From positions 1-64,000 of the forward strand of contig CADAND010000003.1 of the NCBI GenBank assembly GCA_902789245.1: DNA of 64,000 nt, read 5' to 3'. Position 1 is the first letter of the stretch; each line of letters begins with the position of its first letter. This DNA is from an uncultured Bacteroidia bacterium. Its GTDB lineage: Bacteria > Bacteroidota > Bacteroidia > Bacteroidales > UBA932. Shown here one piece after another: positions 35,604-45,969 of the stretch. Both the position numbers and the translations under genes were made by a program. The notes below the pieces were generated by a model. That model saw nothing but the letters and a program-made list of their open reading frames with translations. It was not told where the DNA came from and did no database searches.

Positions 35604-37799
35604 ATGTTCGATTTGGAGACCGTGAAGTCCTTCTACAAGGGCTATGGGGAACGGGTAGCGGCCGTCCGGCAGATGCTGGGCAGGCCGCTGACGTTGTCGG
35701 AGAAGATCCTGTATGCACACGTGTACGATCCGACGTCCATGAAGCCGCTCAGGCGGCTCGAGGATTTCGGCGAGTTCCGTCCCGACCGCGTGGCGATGCA
35801 GGATGCGACGGCGCAGATGGCGCTGTTGCAGTTCATGAGCACGGGCCGCGAGGCCGTGAGTGTGCCCACCACGGTTCATTGCGATCACCTCATCTGCGCG
35901 AAGAAAGGCGCTGAAACGGATCTCGCGGACGCCCTGAAGACCAATGCGGAAGTCTATGATTTCCTGGCCTCTGCGGCAGCCCGCTACGGCATCGGCTTCT
36001 GGAAGCCGGGTGCCGGTATCATCCATCAGATCGTCCTGGAGAACTATGCGTTCCCGGGCGGTATGATGGTCGGGACGGATTCCCATACGCCCAACGCGGG
36101 CGGCATGGGTATGCTGGCCATCGGTGTGGGCGGCGCCGATGCGGTGGACGTGATGACGGGCATGCCCTGGGAGCTGCGGATGCCGCGCCTGATCGGCGTG
36201 CGGCTGACCGGCTCGCTCAAGGGCTGGGCCACGCCCAAGGACGTGATCCTCAAGCTCGCCGGCCTGCTGACCGTCAAAGGCGGCACCAACGCCATCCTCG
36301 AATATTTCGGCCCCGGCACGGAGAACCTCTCCTGCACCGGCAAGGCCACGATCTGCAATATGGGCGCCGAGGTCGGCGCCACGAGCTCCGTTTTCCCGTA
36401 CGGCGTGCACATCGCCGAGTACTTGATGGCCACGGGCCGCAAGGACGTGGCGGCTATGGCGTCCTCGCTCTGCTGCGAGTTGCGCGCGGACGACGCCGTG
36501 ATCGCGCATCCGGAGCAGTATTTCGACGAAGTCGTGCAGATCAATCTTTCCGAGCTCGAACCTTACATCAACGGTCCCTACACGCCGGACGCCGCCTGCG
36601 CGCTCAGCGAGATGAAGGACCGCCAGGCGCGGGAGCGTTTCCCGCACCAGGTGGAGGTGAGCCTGATCGGCTCCTGCACCAATTCCTCCTATCAGGACCT
36701 CGCCTGTGCGGCCTCCGTGGCGCGCGCGGCGCTGGATGCGGGCCTGAAGCCGAAGGCGAAACTGCTCGTCGTCCCGGGAAGCGCACAGATCCGCGCGACC
36801 GCCGAGCGCGACGGACTGCTGGATTCCTTGCGGGAAGCCGGCGCCACCATCATGGCGAACGCCTGCGGTCCCTGCATCGGCCAGTGGGAGCGCGAGACGG
36901 ACGACCCGACGCGCCCCAACACGATCGTCACGAGCTTCAACCGCAATTTCGCGAAGCGGGCCGACGGCAACCCCGAGACGCGCGCCTTTATCGCCTCTCC
37001 GTCGATGGCGGTCGCGCTTGCGTTCGCCGGCCGGCTGGACTTCGATCCCCGCTCCGAGACGCTGGACGGCGTGTGGATGCGCGCCCCGCGTGGCCTCGAG
37101 CTGCCTGCTGAGGGCTTCGTGCCCGATACGTCGGGCTACGTCGCTCCGCAGCCCGGCAGCCCCGAACCGGTCATCCGCCCTGACAGCAAGCGTCTGCAGC
37201 GCCTGCAGCCCTTCGCCCCCTGGGACGGCAAGGACATGATGGGTCTCCCGCTGCTGATCAAGGTCAAGGGCAAGTGTACCACCGACCACATCTCGATGGC
37301 CGGCCCGTGGCTGAAGTTCCGCGGCCATCTGGAGAATATTTCCGACAACCTGCTGCTGGGGGCGACCGACGCCTTCACCGGCAAATCCGGCCCCGTGGCC
37401 CCGCGCGCCAAGATCCTCCGGGATACCGGTGCGGGCAGCATCGTCGTGGCGGAAGACAACTACGGCGAGGGCTCCAGCCGCGAACATGCGGCGATGGAGC
37501 CGCGCTTCCTGGGCGTGCGTGCCGTGCTCGCCAAGAGCTTCGCACGCATCCACGAGACCAATCTCAAGAAGCAGGGCGTGCTGGCCCTGACTTTCGCGAA
37601 TCCGACGGACTACGTCAAGATCCGCCAGGGCGACAAGCTGGACGTGCTCTGCTCCGGAATCGCCCCGGGCAAGCCGCTCACCGTGATCATCTGCCATGAG
37701 AACGGCGCGCAGGAGCGCATCCAGGCCCGCCACAGTTACACCCCGCAGCAGATCGCCTGGTTCCGGGCGGGCTCTGCCCTCAATACCCTGTCCAAATGA
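35604..37799 (+). CDS. acn: Aconitate hydratase
   Basis: A 731-residue aconitase of the mitochondrial-like bacterial type. [24 protein letters not shown] carries substrate contacts. The three cluster cysteines are Cys358 (GSCTNSS), Cys421 and Cys424 (ACGPC), which hold the 4Fe-4S cluster. The swivel domain is at the C-terminus (from about 550, [17 protein letters not shown] and [19 protein letters not shown]). It isomerises citrate to isocitrate in the oxidative arm leading to 2-oxoglutarate. Its stop overlaps the citrate synthase start by 4 bp. Confidence 0.96.
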   Translation: MFDLETVKSFYKGYGERVAAVRQMLGRPLTLSEKILYAHVYDPTSMKPLRRLEDFGEFRPDRVAMQDATAQMALLQFMSTGREAVSVPTTVHCDHLICAKKGAETDLADALKTNAEVYDFLASAAARYGIGFWKPGAGIIHQIVLENYAFPGGMMVGTDSHTPNAGGMGMLAIGVGGADAVDVMTGMPWELRMPRLIGVRLTGSLKGWATPKDVILKLAGLLTVKGGTNAILEYFGPGTENLSCTGKATICNMGAEVGATSSVFPYGVHIAEYLMATGRKDVAAMASSLCCELRADDAVIAHPEQYFDEVVQINLSELEPYINGPYTPDAACALSEMKDRQARERFPHQVEVSLIGSCTNSSYQDLACAASVARAALDAGLKPKAKLLVVPGSAQIRATAERDGLLDSLREAGATIMANACGPCIGQWERETDDPTRPNTIVTSFNRNFAKRADGNPETRAFIASPSMAVALAFAGRLDFDPRSETLDGVWMRAPRGLELPAEGFVPDTSGYVAPQPGSPEPVIRPDSKRLQRLQPFAPWDGKDMMGLPLLIKVKGKCTTDHISMAGPWLKFRGHLENISDNLLLGATDAFTGKSGPVAPRAKILRDTGAGSIVVAEDNYGEGSSREHAAMEPRFLGVRAVLAKSFARIHETNLKKQGVLALTFANPTDYVKIRQGDKLDVLCSGIAPGKPLTVIICHENGAQERIQARHSYTPQQIAWFRAGSALNTLSK

Positions 37800-39154
37800 C
37801 CACGAAGACCAAGAAAGAATTCCTCATCTACAAGCTCTCCGAGGAAATGAAGGGGAGCACCCGGATGGATGCCGCCCTGTTCAAGAAACTGGACGTCAAG
37901 CGGGGTCTTCGCAACGAAGACGGCACCGGTGTGCTGGTCGGACTGACCAACATCGGTAATGTCGTGGGTTACGAGCGCAAGGACGACGGGACGATCGAGC
38001 CCATCGAGGGCAAGCTCTTTTTCCGGGGTTATGAGGTCAAGGACCTCGTCCACGCCATCATGGCCGAGAAGCGTTTCGGCTACGAGGAAATCTGCTTCCT
38101 GCTCCTGTCCGGCCGCCTGCCGGACGCGGAGGAGCTCCAGGCCTTCAAGGACCTGATCTTCGAGAACATGCCGCTGGAGCAGAAGACCATCCTGCACATC
38201 ATCGAGCTGGAAGGGGACGATATCATGAACATCCTCGCGCGCAGCGTGATGGAGTTCTATACTTTCGACGAGAATCCGGACGACGTGTCGCGCGACAACC
38301 TGATGCGCCAGAGCATCGAGCTCATCTCGAAGTTCCCGACCACGATCGCCTACGCGTACAATATGTATCGGCACCACCACCACGGCCGCTCCCTGCACAT
38401 CCGCGACGCCCAGCCGGGCCTGTCGCTGGCGGAGAATTTCCTCTATATGCTCAAGGGAACGGACTACACCGCGCTGGACGCACGTACGCTGGACCTGCTG
38501 CTCATCCTGCACTCCGAGCACGGCGGCGGTAACAACTCCACCTTCACGGTGCGTGTGACTTCCTCCACCGGCACGGACACCTTCTCTTCCATCGCGGCCG
38601 GCATCGGCTCCCTGAAGGGCCCCAAGCACGGTGGCGCCAACCTCAAGGTCTGCGACATGATCTCCTTCCTCAAGGAGAACATCACCAACTGGACGGACGA
38701 GAAGGAGATTGCCAAGTGGCTGCGCCGCATCGTCAAGGGGGAGGTGTTCGACAAGAGCGGTCTCGTGTACGGCATCGGCCATGCGGTCTATACCAAGTCC
38801 GACCCGCGTACCGTCCTGCTCAAGGAGATGGCACGCGAGCTCGCGATCGAGAAGGGCCGCCTGCCCGAATTCGAGTTCATGGAGCGCATCGAGCGCATCG
38901 CCATCGAGGAGGTCTATGCCGCCAAGGGGCAGCGCAAGGTACTCTGCGCCAATGTCGATTTCTATTCCGGCTTCGTGTACGACCTGATCGGCATCCCGCG
39001 CGAGATCTACACGCCGCTTTTCGCGATGGCCCGTATCGTGGGCTGGTGCGCGCACCGCAACGAGGAGCTCAACTACGAGGGGCGCCGCATCATCCGCCCC
39101 GCCTACCGCTGCGTCACCGACGAGAAAGAATACATAGAAATGGAGGATCGCTGA
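37796..39154 (+). CDS. gltA: Citrate synthase
   Basis: A 452-residue citrate synthase. [17 protein letters not shown] (catalytic His region), [15 protein letters not shown] and [13 protein letters not shown] follow the family. The N-terminal 40 residues are longer than in E. coli, as in related Bacteroidetes proteins. It condenses acetyl-CoA and oxaloacetate. It is coupled to acn by a 4-bp overlap, but no isocitrate dehydrogenase gene follows. The stop codon lies inside the terminator hairpin. Confidence 0.95.
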   Translation: MTTKTKKEFLIYKLSEEMKGSTRMDAALFKKLDVKRGLRNEDGTGVLVGLTNIGNVVGYERKDDGTIEPIEGKLFFRGYEVKDLVHAIMAEKRFGYEEICFLLLSGRLPDAEELQAFKDLIFENMPLEQKTILHIIELEGDDIMNILARSVMEFYTFDENPDDVSRDNLMRQSIELISKFPTTIAYAYNMYRHHHHGRSLHIRDAQPGLSLAENFLYMLKGTDYTALDARTLDLLLILHSEHGGGNNSTFTVRVTSSTGTDTFSSIAAGIGSLKGPKHGGANLKVCDMISFLKENITNWTDEKEIAKWLRRIVKGEVFDKSGLVYGIGHAVYTKSDPRTVLLKEMARELAIEKGRLPEFEFMERIERIAIEEVYAAKGQRKVLCANVDFYSGFVYDLIGIPREIYTPLFAMARIVGWCAHRNEELNYEGRRIIRPAYRCVTDEKEYIEMEDR

Positions 39155-39169
39155 TCCTCCATTTCTTTT
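39137..39169 (+). terminator. Terminator overlapping the gltA stop
   Basis: GAAATGGAGGATC pairs with GATCCTCCATTTC around a GCT loop and is followed by TTTT. The last codons of gltA and its TGA (39152-39154) are part of the hairpin, so a terminating ribosome would sit on it. Confidence 0.8.
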
Positions 39170-39190
39170 CCCCGACTTGCCTTCCCCCGC

Positions 39191-39248
39191 GGGCGGACAG
39201 AAATTATTTTTCGTGCAGTTGCTCGAAAAACCAATTTCTGCTCCGCCC
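39191..39248. terminator. Long imperfect hairpin between gltA and trpA
   Basis: GGGCGGACAGAAATT-ATTTTTCG faces CGAAAAACC-AATTTCTGCTCCGCCC across a 10-base loop, a stem of over 20 pairs with a bulge. CTTGCC/GGCAAG add an outer pair of arms. It lies in the 119-bp gap where gltA and the trp operon converge and may stop transcription from both sides, or be a relic element. Confidence 0.55.
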
Positions 39249-39273
39249 TCCACAACGCCAACGCACGGCAAGT

Positions 39274-40050
39274 CTACAGTCCGATATCGATTTTCAACTG
39301 GCGGATGGCCTTTTCGGCGTCGCCGCCGGCCTGGTCGAGCAGCGTCACGAAGCGGCTGCCGATGATGCCGCCGGAAGCGTGCTCGCAGGCAGCGTCGAAG
39401 GTCTGCTTGTTGCTGATACCGAAGCCGACCATCCGCGGGATGCGCAGTCCCATGTCCGCGATCCGCTTGAAATACGCTTGCTTCCGGGCGTCGAAGTCCC
39501 GCTGCGCGCCCGTCGTGGCGGCCGAGGAGACCATGTAGATGAAGCCGGAGGTGTGCTCGTCGATCAGGCGCACCCGCTCCTCGGAGGTCTCCGGGGTGAT
39601 CAGCATGATGAAGCGCAGCCCGTAGCGCTCGGTCACGGCCTTGTAGCTCTCCATGTAATCTTTGAATGGCAGGTCCGGGATGATGATGCCGTCCACGCCC
39701 ACTTCCGCGCAGCGGGCGCAGAACGCCTCGAAGCCGAAGCGGAACACGGGGTTGAGGTAGCCCATCAGGATGAGGGGGATGTCCACGTCGCGGCGGATGC
39801 CTTCGAGCTGCGAGAAGAGCTTCTCGAGGGTCATCCCGCCGCGGAGCGCCTTCGTGGCGGCGTCCTGGATCACCGGACCGTCGGCCATCGGATCGCTGAA
39901 GGGGATGCCGACCTCGATCATGTCCACGCCCTCGCGGGCGAGCGTACGGATCACGTCAGCGGTGCCGTCAGGACACGGCGCGCCGGCGCAGAAGTAAATG
40001 GAGAGCAGGCGCTGCGGCTTGCTGCTGAAGAGTTGGTCTATTCTGTTCAT
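39274..40050 (-). CDS. trpA: Tryptophan synthase alpha chain
   Basis: A 258-residue TIM-barrel enzyme that cleaves indole-3-glycerol phosphate and passes indole to TrpB. The catalytic pair Glu46 (MIEVGIPFSDP) and Asp57 (ADGPVIQ) is intact, and the phosphate-binding GFGISN is near residue 205. It is the last gene of the operon, 4 bp after trpF. Confidence 0.97.
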   Translation of the reverse strand: MNRIDQLFSSKPQRLLSIYFCAGAPCPDGTADVIRTLAREGVDMIEVGIPFSDPMADGPVIQDAATKALRGGMTLEKLFSQLEGIRRDVDIPLILMGYLNPVFRFGFEAFCARCAEVGVDGIIIPDLPFKDYMESYKAVTERYGLRFIMLITPETSEERVRLIDEHTSGFIYMVSSAATTGAQRDFDARKQAYFKRIADMGLRIPRMVGFGISNKQTFDAACEHASGGIIGSRFVTLLDQAGGDAEKAIRQLKIDIGL

Positions 40051-40054
40051 TGTC

Positions 40055-40678
40055 TTATCGTTGCAGGTTTTCTAAAAAGATTTCCATCAGTTCCGGGTCC
40101 TTGATGCCCGGGGCCGTCTCGAAGCGGCTGTTGAGGTCGATGCCCGCGAGGTACGGGTAGATGAAGTCGTGGAGCGTGGCCACGGTGTCCATCCCGATGC
40201 CCCCGCTGAGCAGGAAGCGCGTCTTCTCCTCATAGTCGTCCATGATGGACCAGTCGAAGCGCTTGCCGCTGCCGCCGTGGCCGGGGGTCTTGGTGTCGAA
40301 GAGGAAGAGGTCGCAGGTGCCTTCGTAGCCCGCGACGGTGTTGCGCACGCTTTCCTCGGCGATACCGAAGGCCTTGATGACGCGCAGCCCGTCGCGCTCG
40401 CGCAGCTGGGCGCAGAACTCCGGGCTCTCCGAGCCGTGGAGCTGGACGTAGTCGAAGCGGTAGGTCTCGTTGCGGCGCAGGATCTCCTCGCGCGGCGCGT
40501 CCACGAACACGCCCACGCGTCCCGCCTTGGCGGGGAGGTAGGAGGGCGTTTCGCGCACGTAGCGCGGGGAACCGGGGTAGAAGATGAACCCGATCAGGTC
40601 CACTCCCAGGGCTTCGATGGCGCGGATGTTCTCGCCCTCGGTCATGCCGCACACCTTGATGAGCTGGTTGTTGATCAT
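40055..40678 (-). CDS. trpF: Phosphoribosylanthranilate isomerase
   Basis: A 207-residue TIM barrel. KVCGMTEGENI carries the catalytic Cys10, and FLFDTKTPGHGGSGKRFDW carries the general-acid Asp and phosphate loop. LSGGI and GIDLNSRFE near the end are typical. It performs the Amadori rearrangement of PRA. The start overlaps the trpC stop by 4 bp. Confidence 0.96.
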   Translation of the reverse strand: MINNQLIKVCGMTEGENIRAIEALGVDLIGFIFYPGSPRYVRETPSYLPAKAGRVGVFVDAPREEILRRNETYRFDYVQLHGSESPEFCAQLRERDGLRVIKAFGIAEESVRNTVAGYEGTCDLFLFDTKTPGHGGSGKRFDWSIMDDYEEKTRFLLSGGIGMDTVATLHDFIYPYLAGIDLNSRFETAPGIKDPELMEIFLENLQR

Positions 40679-41484
40679 AGCGCCTGGATGAATGTGGCCA
40701 GGGCGGCGCCCGGGTCGGGTTCTTTCATGAAGGTTTCGCCCATCAGGAAGCCGCGGAAGCCGGCTTCGCGCAGCTGCCTGACGGTCTCCGGGTCGCTGAT
40801 TCCGCTCTCGGATATAAATACCCTCTTTTCCGCTCCGCTGTCCGTCCGCCGGAGGAGTGGGGCCAGGTCAAAGGAGGTCTGTACGTCCGTGACGAAGGAG
40901 CCGAGATGCCGGTTGTTCACCCCGACGACGTCGATGTCCGGGGTAATATAATCCAGCTCCTCCGCGCTGTGGATCTCCAGCAGCACCTCGAGCCCGAGCC
41001 GGTGCGCCTCGGCGGTGAGGGCGGCGCAGTCCTCGCGGCTCAGGCACGCGGCGATGAGCAGCACGGCGTCCGCGCCCGCCTCTGCCGCCTGGTAGAGCTG
41101 GACAGGGTCGATGATGAAGTCCTTCCGGAGAATGGGAATGTCCACCAGCGGCCGCACCCGGCGGATGAAGTCGAGGCTCCCGCCGAAATACTCCTCGTCG
41201 GTGAGGATGCTGAGCGCCGCGGCGCCGTTCGCCGCATACACCGGCACGACCTCCTCCGGCTGCACATCCGCATGGATCCAGCCTTTCGACGGCGACTTGC
41301 GCTTGAACTCCGCGATGATGCCGGTCTTCGACGCCGCCAGCGCCTGCTTCAGCGACCTTTTCCCAGTCGTTTTCAGCGTAGTGTCACGACAAACCACCGA
41401 TTTGTCGATTGCCGCCAGCTCCTGCCGCTTGGTTTTTATGATCTCCCCCAGAATGTCTGTGAGCTGTAAATCGTTATCTTTCAT
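40675..41484 (-). CDS. trpC: Indole-3-glycerol phosphate synthase
   Basis: A 269-residue TIM barrel. AEFKRKSPSKGWI, LRKDFIIDPVQLYQA and the Glu/Asn-rich VGVNNRHLG match TrpC. The start is set at 41484 (MKDNDLQLTD); an in-frame ATG at 41550 would add 22 residues that lie inside the 113-bp repeat and look non-coding. The first nine codons are themselves encoded by the left end of repeat copy B, so the element was inserted at, or evolved around, the start of this gene. The 87-bp gap after trpD breaks the otherwise tight spacing of the operon. Confidence 0.94.
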   Translation of the reverse strand: MKDNDLQLTDILGEIIKTKRQELAAIDKSVVCRDTTLKTTGKRSLKQALAASKTGIIAEFKRKSPSKGWIHADVQPEEVVPVYAANGAAALSILTDEEYFGGSLDFIRRVRPLVDIPILRKDFIIDPVQLYQAAEAGADAVLLIAACLSREDCAALTAEAHRLGLEVLLEIHSAEELDYITPDIDVVGVNNRHLGSFVTDVQTSFDLAPLLRRTDSGAEKRVFISESGISDPETVRQLREAGFRGFLMGETFMKEPDPGAALATFIQAL

Positions 41485-41569
41485 TACTTTATTATTTTGT
41501 ACTCCCCCAAAAAACGGGATAGTATAAAATGGTAAAAAATTATCTATCAATCACTTATAGCTCACAACG
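41457..41569. repeat. 113-bp dispersed palindromic element, copy B
   Basis: It starts CTGTGAGCTGTAA and ends TATAGCTCACAACG, like copy A at 2395-2507. The central block TACTCCCCCAAAAA is at the same offset (43 bases in), and the following CGGG..AGTATAA is partly kept. The core stem is much weaker than in copy A. It fills the trpD-trpC gap, ending 2 bp from the trpD stop, and reads into the first 28 bases of trpC. In the trp mRNA its ends (UGUGAGCUAUA and UACAGCUCACA) can pair, which would place the trpC start inside a folded domain. Confidence 0.7.
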
Positions 41570-41571
41570 AA

Positions 41572-42567
41572 TTACGAGTAGATCTCCAGGAAGCGGCGGA
41601 AGGCGGCGAGGGCGGCGCCGCTGTCCAGGGACTCGCGGCAGCGCGCGATCGACTCCTCCACCGAAAGGTTGCGGTCAATCACGGAAATGCCGCAGGCGGC
41701 GTTCGCCAGGACCACCGACTTCTGCGCCTCCGTGGCCGTGCCTTCGAGTATCGCATCGAAGATCCGGCGCGCGTCGTCGGCAGTCTGTCCGCCGTAGATG
41801 TCCTTGGGCTCCACGTAGTTGAGCCCCAGGTCCTTGGGCGTGAACACTTTCTCGAAGTGCGGGGTCACGAGCTTGAAGCCCGAAGTCAGCGAAATCTCGT
41901 CGTAGCCGTCGTAGCTGGTCAGCACGCCGAAGTTGTCGCCGATCTTCTGGTGGGCCCGGACGTAGAGCCGCTGCTGGGCCTGGGTGGCCGTGCCGTGCAG
42001 GGAGTTCTTCGGCTGGCAGGGATTGACCAGCGGGCCCAGCAGGTTGAAGCAGGTGGGCACGCCCAGCGCGCGGCGCACGGGACCCACGAACTTCATGCCG
42101 TAGGCGAAGAGCGGAGCGTGCAGGTAGCAGATACCGGCTTCGTCGAGTGCGCGACGCATCACGTCCGGATTGTCGGTGAACTTGGCTCCGTGGGCCTCCA
42201 GGACGGTGCTCGCGCCACTCACGGAGGTGCTCGCGCCGTTGCCGTGCTTGGACACCTTGTAGCCCGCGCCGGCGATCACGAACGCCGAACAGGTGGAGAT
42301 GTTGAAGGTGTTCTTGCTGTCTCCGCCGGTGCCTACGATGTCGAGGGTATTATAATCGTCGAGGTCGATGTGCTTGCCGGTCTCCAGCAGACCGTCGCGG
42401 AAGCCGAGGAGCTCGTCCACCGTGATGCCGCGCGTCTGGAGCGCCATCAGCAGCGCTGCGATCTGGCTGTCGTTGTAGGCCTGCCGGGTGATGCCGAGCA
42501 GGATGTCGTGCGTCTGTTCGCGGGAGAGGGTCTCTCCCTCGATGAGTTGGTTCAGATACTCTTTCAT
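41572..42567 (-). CDS. trpD: Anthranilate phosphoribosyltransferase
   Basis: A 331-residue enzyme. VGTGGDSKNTFNISTCSAFV is the PRPP-binding signature; KHGNGASTSVSGASTVLEAHG follows. It joins anthranilate to PRPP. It is a separate protein, not fused to TrpG, and lies 12 bp after trpG. Confidence 0.97.
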   Translation of the reverse strand: MKEYLNQLIEGETLSREQTHDILLGITRQAYNDSQIAALLMALQTRGITVDELLGFRDGLLETGKHIDLDDYNTLDIVGTGGDSKNTFNISTCSAFVIAGAGYKVSKHGNGASTSVSGASTVLEAHGAKFTDNPDVMRRALDEAGICYLHAPLFAYGMKFVGPVRRALGVPTCFNLLGPLVNPCQPKNSLHGTATQAQQRLYVRAHQKIGDNFGVLTSYDGYDEISLTSGFKLVTPHFEKVFTPKDLGLNYVEPKDIYGGQTADDARRIFDAILEGTATEAQKSVVLANAACGISVIDRNLSVEESIARCRESLDSGAALAAFRRFLEIYS

Positions 42568-42579
42568 ATTGTGTAATTT

Positions 42580-43143
<564 letters not shown>

Positions 43144-43148
43144 AAGGC

Positions 43149-44540
43149 TCAGAGTGTTGCGGCGATCTCAATGGCTTTGCGGAGCGCGCCGAGCTTGTTG
43201 TTGACTTCTTGGAGTTCGTAGGCGGGGTTGCTCTTGGCGACGATGCCGCCGCCGGCCTGGAACCAGAGTTCTCCGCCACGGCTCACGAAGGAGCGGATCG
43301 TGATGGCCTGGTTGAGCGAGCCGTCGAAGCCGATGCTCCCCACGCAGCCGCCGTAGGCGCCGCGGTTGTGGGGCTCCAGCTCCGAAATGATCTGCATCGC
43401 ACGGACCTTCGGCGCCCCGGAGAGCGTCCCGGCCGGGAAGGTGTCGATGAAGGTCTTGACGGGGTCGGCACCTGCGTCCGGTACGCCGCTCACGCGGCTG
43501 ACGAGGTGGATGACATGCGAGTAGTACTGCAGTTCCTTATAGAAATCGACGCGCACGTCGTGGCAGTTGCGCGAAAGGTCGTTGCGCGCCAGGTCCACCA
43601 GCATCACGTGCTCGGCATTCTCCTTGGGGTCATTGCGGAGGAATTCCGCCCCGCGTGCGTCGGCCGCGTCGTCGCCCGTGCGGCGCGTCGTGCCCGCGAT
43701 CGGGTCGATGTACGCCCGCCCGCCCTCGATGCGGCAGTGGGTCTCGGGCGAGGAGCCGAAGATGCGGTAGCCGCCGAAGTCCATGTAGAAGAGATACGGG
43801 GAAGGGTTGATGCTGCGCAGGGCGCGGTAGAGCTGGAAATCGTCGCCCTCGTAGCGCTGCACGAAGCGGCGCGACAGCACGACCTGGAAGACGTCGCCGC
43901 GGTGGCAGTGGGCGATGCCCCTGCGGATATTGGCCAGGTGCTCCTCGTCGGTCAGCGTCGAGCTGACCTCTCCCGTCGGGCGGAAGTCGTAGAGGTTGGT
44001 CGCGGCGCGGCCGAGCAGGCGCTCGATGCGTTCGCCTTCCGGTGCGCTGCCTTCTGGCACCAACTCGTGCAGGGTCAGGCGGTTGCGGAAGTGGTCGAAC
44101 TCCAGCGTGAAGCGGAACAGGACGTACAGCAGATCCGGGGCGTCGTGCTCCGCGTGGGTCTCATCCTTGACCGCGATGTCCTCGAAATAGCGGACGGCGT
44201 TGAACGTGGTGAATCCCCAGAGTGAAACATTTTTGTTACTTAAGTGGAACGCCCCCATGAATTCGCGAACAAGTTGGTCTGCGGTGTAGTCCGCCGAGAG
44301 GCTCTTCTCGATGCGCCCCCCGTCCGGGAGGGCCTGGAAGCCGATTCCGTGGGCGACACCCACTTCGGCGAGCGGCTCCAGCGCGATGAACGAGCGCGCT
44401 TCCCGGCCGGCGTGATAATCGCTGCTCTCCATCAGGATGGAGCGCGAAGAAGCGTCCCGCAGGCGGAGATAAGCGGAGACGGGCGTATGCAGATCGCCGG
44501 GCAGCTCCCGGCTGACGAGGCTATAACAGAATTGTTTCAT
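43149..44540 (-). CDS. trpE: Anthranilate synthase component I
   Basis: A 463-residue chorismate-binding enzyme. An [10 protein letters not shown] segment near residue 37 corresponds to the LLES motif that binds feedback-inhibitor tryptophan, so enzyme-level inhibition is likely retained. The C-terminal catalytic region has [30 protein letters not shown] and [11 protein letters not shown]. It overlaps the trpB stop by 4 bp. Confidence 0.96.
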   Translation of the reverse strand: MKQFCYSLVSRELPGDLHTPVSAYLRLRDASSRSILMESSDYHAGREARSFIALEPLAEVGVAHGIGFQALPDGGRIEKSLSADYTADQLVREFMGAFHLSNKNVSLWGFTTFNAVRYFEDIAVKDETHAEHDAPDLLYVLFRFTLEFDHFRNRLTLHELVPEGSAPEGERIERLLGRAATNLYDFRPTGEVSSTLTDEEHLANIRRGIAHCHRGDVFQVVLSRRFVQRYEGDDFQLYRALRSINPSPYLFYMDFGGYRIFGSSPETHCRIEGGRAYIDPIAGTTRRTGDDAADARGAEFLRNDPKENAEHVMLVDLARNDLSRNCHDVRVDFYKELQYYSHVIHLVSRVSGVPDAGADPVKTFIDTFPAGTLSGAPKVRAMQIISELEPHNRGAYGGCVGSIGFDGSLNQAITIRSFVSRGGELWFQAGGGIVAKSNPAYELQEVNNKLGALRKAIEIAATL

Positions 44541-45721
44541 CTCTTGATATAGTTGAGGTAAGTCTCAATGTCCTTGTCGCCCCGTCCGGAGACGGTCAGT
44601 ACGACGACATCTTCCGGCCGGAAATCCATCTTGCCCAGCGCCGCCAGGGCGTGGGCGCTTTCGAGCGCCGGGATGATGCCCTCGAGGCGCGTGAGTTCGA
44701 AGGCGGCGGCGACGGCCTCGTCGTCATTGATCGGGATCACGCGGGCGCGCCCCTGCGCTGCCAGGTTGGCGTGCATCGGGCCGATGCCCGGGTAGTCCAG
44801 CCCGGCGCTGATGGAGTAGGGCTCCTCGATCTGCCCGTCCGGGCTCTGGATCACGTAGCTCTTGGCGCCGTGCAGGATGCCCACCTGCCCGAGGGCGATG
44901 GTGGCGGCCGTCTTGCCGCTGTCGATCCCGAGTCCGCCCGCTTCCGCGAGCACGATCTTCACGCGCGTGTCATCTATATAATGGTAGATGGTGCCGCCGG
45001 CATTGGAGCCGCCGCCCACGCAGGCCATCAGGTAGTCGGGGTAATCGCGGCCCACGTGCTCCTGCAACTGGCCCTTGATCTCTTCGCTGATCACGGACTG
45101 CAGGCGCGCCACCATGTCTGGATAGGGGTGCGGACCGACGGTGGAGCCGATGATGTAGAACGTGTCGGAGGGGTGGCAGCACCAGTCGCGGATGGCCTCG
45201 TTGGTGGCGTCCTTGAGCGTCTTGTTGCCGGAGGTTACGGGGACCACCGTGGCGCCAAGCATCTTCATCTTCTCGACGTTGACCCGCTGGCGCTTCACGT
45301 CTGTCTCGCCCATGTAGACCACGCATTCCATGTTCATCAGCGCGCACACCGTGGCCGTGGCCACACCGTGCTGGCCGGCGCCCGTCTCGGCGATGATGCG
45401 GCGCTTGCCCATCTGCCGGGCCACGAGAATCTGCCCCACGGTGTTGTTGATCTTGTGGGCACCGGTGTGGTTGAGGTCTTCCCGCTTGAGATAGATCTGC
45501 GCGCCGTAGCGCTCGGAGAGCCGCCGGGCGAGGTAGAGCGGACTCGGACGTCCGACGTAGTCGCGCAGCAGTGCGCGGAACTCCCGCTGGAACGACTCGC
45601 TTTCGAGGATGGGGAGGTAGGCCTCCTGCAGGTCGGAGACGCACTGGTGGAGAATCTCCGGGACGTAGGCGCCGCCGAACTCACCGTAATAACCTTCTGA
45701 ATCTACTAAATAACTTTTCAT
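44537..45721 (-). CDS. trpB: Tryptophan synthase beta chain
   Basis: A 394-residue PLP enzyme. Lys90 in HTGAHKINN forms the internal aldimine; [22 protein letters not shown] and the PLP phosphate loop [10 protein letters not shown] are present. It condenses indole with serine. It heads the operon (order trpBEGDCFA), as in many Bacteroidetes. The start is about 26 bases after a terminator-type hairpin in the leader, which should control the whole operon. Confidence 0.97.
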   Translation of the reverse strand: MKSYLVDSEGYYGEFGGAYVPEILHQCVSDLQEAYLPILESESFQREFRALLRDYVGRPSPLYLARRLSERYGAQIYLKREDLNHTGAHKINNTVGQILVARQMGKRRIIAETGAGQHGVATATVCALMNMECVVYMGETDVKRQRVNVEKMKMLGATVVPVTSGNKTLKDATNEAIRDWCCHPSDTFYIIGSTVGPHPYPDMVARLQSVISEEIKGQLQEHVGRDYPDYLMACVGGGSNAGGTIYHYIDDTRVKIVLAEAGGLGIDSGKTAATIALGQVGILHGAKSYVIQSPDGQIEEPYSISAGLDYPGIGPMHANLAAQGRARVIPINDDEAVAAAFELTRLEGIIPALESAHALAALGKMDFRPEDVVVLTVSGRGDKDIETYLNYIKR

Positions 45722-45746
45722 ATCTTTTTGTTTGTCTATTATCCGG

Positions 45747-45784
45747 AAAAGGGCCCTGTCGCATCGCGGCAGGGCCCTTTTTTA
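45747..45784 (-). terminator. trp attenuator hairpin
   Basis: Read on the minus strand, AAAAGGGCCCTG and CAGGGCCCTTTT form a GC-rich stem extended inward by CGC/GCG around a 3-4 base loop, ending in UUUU. It lies between the trpL stop and trpB, where an attenuator is expected. The opposite strand ends in six T, so it would also stop plus-strand transcripts. I could not identify an unambiguous antiterminator. Confidence 0.75.
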
Positions 45785-45823
45785 TATCTCTTTGCTTAGA
45801 TACACATACGGAGCGTCAACCTC

Positions 45824-45883
45824 TTACGACTTCTGGAGTTGTAACAGGCGCCACCACCAATATGCGTTCATGCGGTAATTCAT
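45824..45883 (-). CDS. trpL: trp operon leader peptide with three tandem Trp codons
   Basis: A 19-codon ORF, MNYRMNAYWWWRLLQLQKS, with UGG UGG UGG at 45859-45851. Its ATG is exactly 7 nt after the -7 box, so the mRNA is near leaderless. About 40 bases after its stop comes a GC-rich terminator hairpin, then trpB. Three consecutive Trp codons in a 19-codon frame directly upstream of the Trp genes are very unlikely by chance. Ribosome stalling when Trp-tRNA is scarce would be expected to prevent termination. An alternative hairpin (CAACUC with GAGGUUG, one bulge) overlaps the end of the ORF. Confidence 0.85.
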   Translation of the reverse strand: MNYRMNAYWWWRLLQLQKS

Positions 45884-45890
45884 ACGACTA

Positions 45891-45921
45891 CAAAGGTAGA
45901 AAACAGATGGAGAAATCCAAA
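45891..45921 (-). promoter_or_regulatory. trp operon promoter
   Basis: Minus-strand TTTG (45921-45918), a 19-bp spacer and TACCTTTG (45898-45891): one of the best matches to the Bacteroidetes consensus in the window. Transcription starts within a few bases of the trpL ATG. It is back-to-back with the S9 peptidase promoter. Confidence 0.8.
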
Positions 45922-45941
45922 GGAATTTTTGACTTTTTTCG

Positions 45942-45949
45942 TAACTTGG
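45942..45949 (+). promoter_or_regulatory. Possible -7 box of the S9 peptidase gene
   Basis: TAACTTGG, 20 nt before the ATG at 45970, with TTTTTG about 16 bp upstream. It is another TTGG variant. Confidence 0.45.
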
Positions 45950-45969
45950 CGCCACGAAAAAGCAGTTTT

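Noticed and set aside
45571-45969. A longer N-terminus for the S9 peptidase
   Set aside because: The extension runs antisense through trpB and trpL and precedes a clear signal peptide; the predicted promoter lies at 45925-45949.
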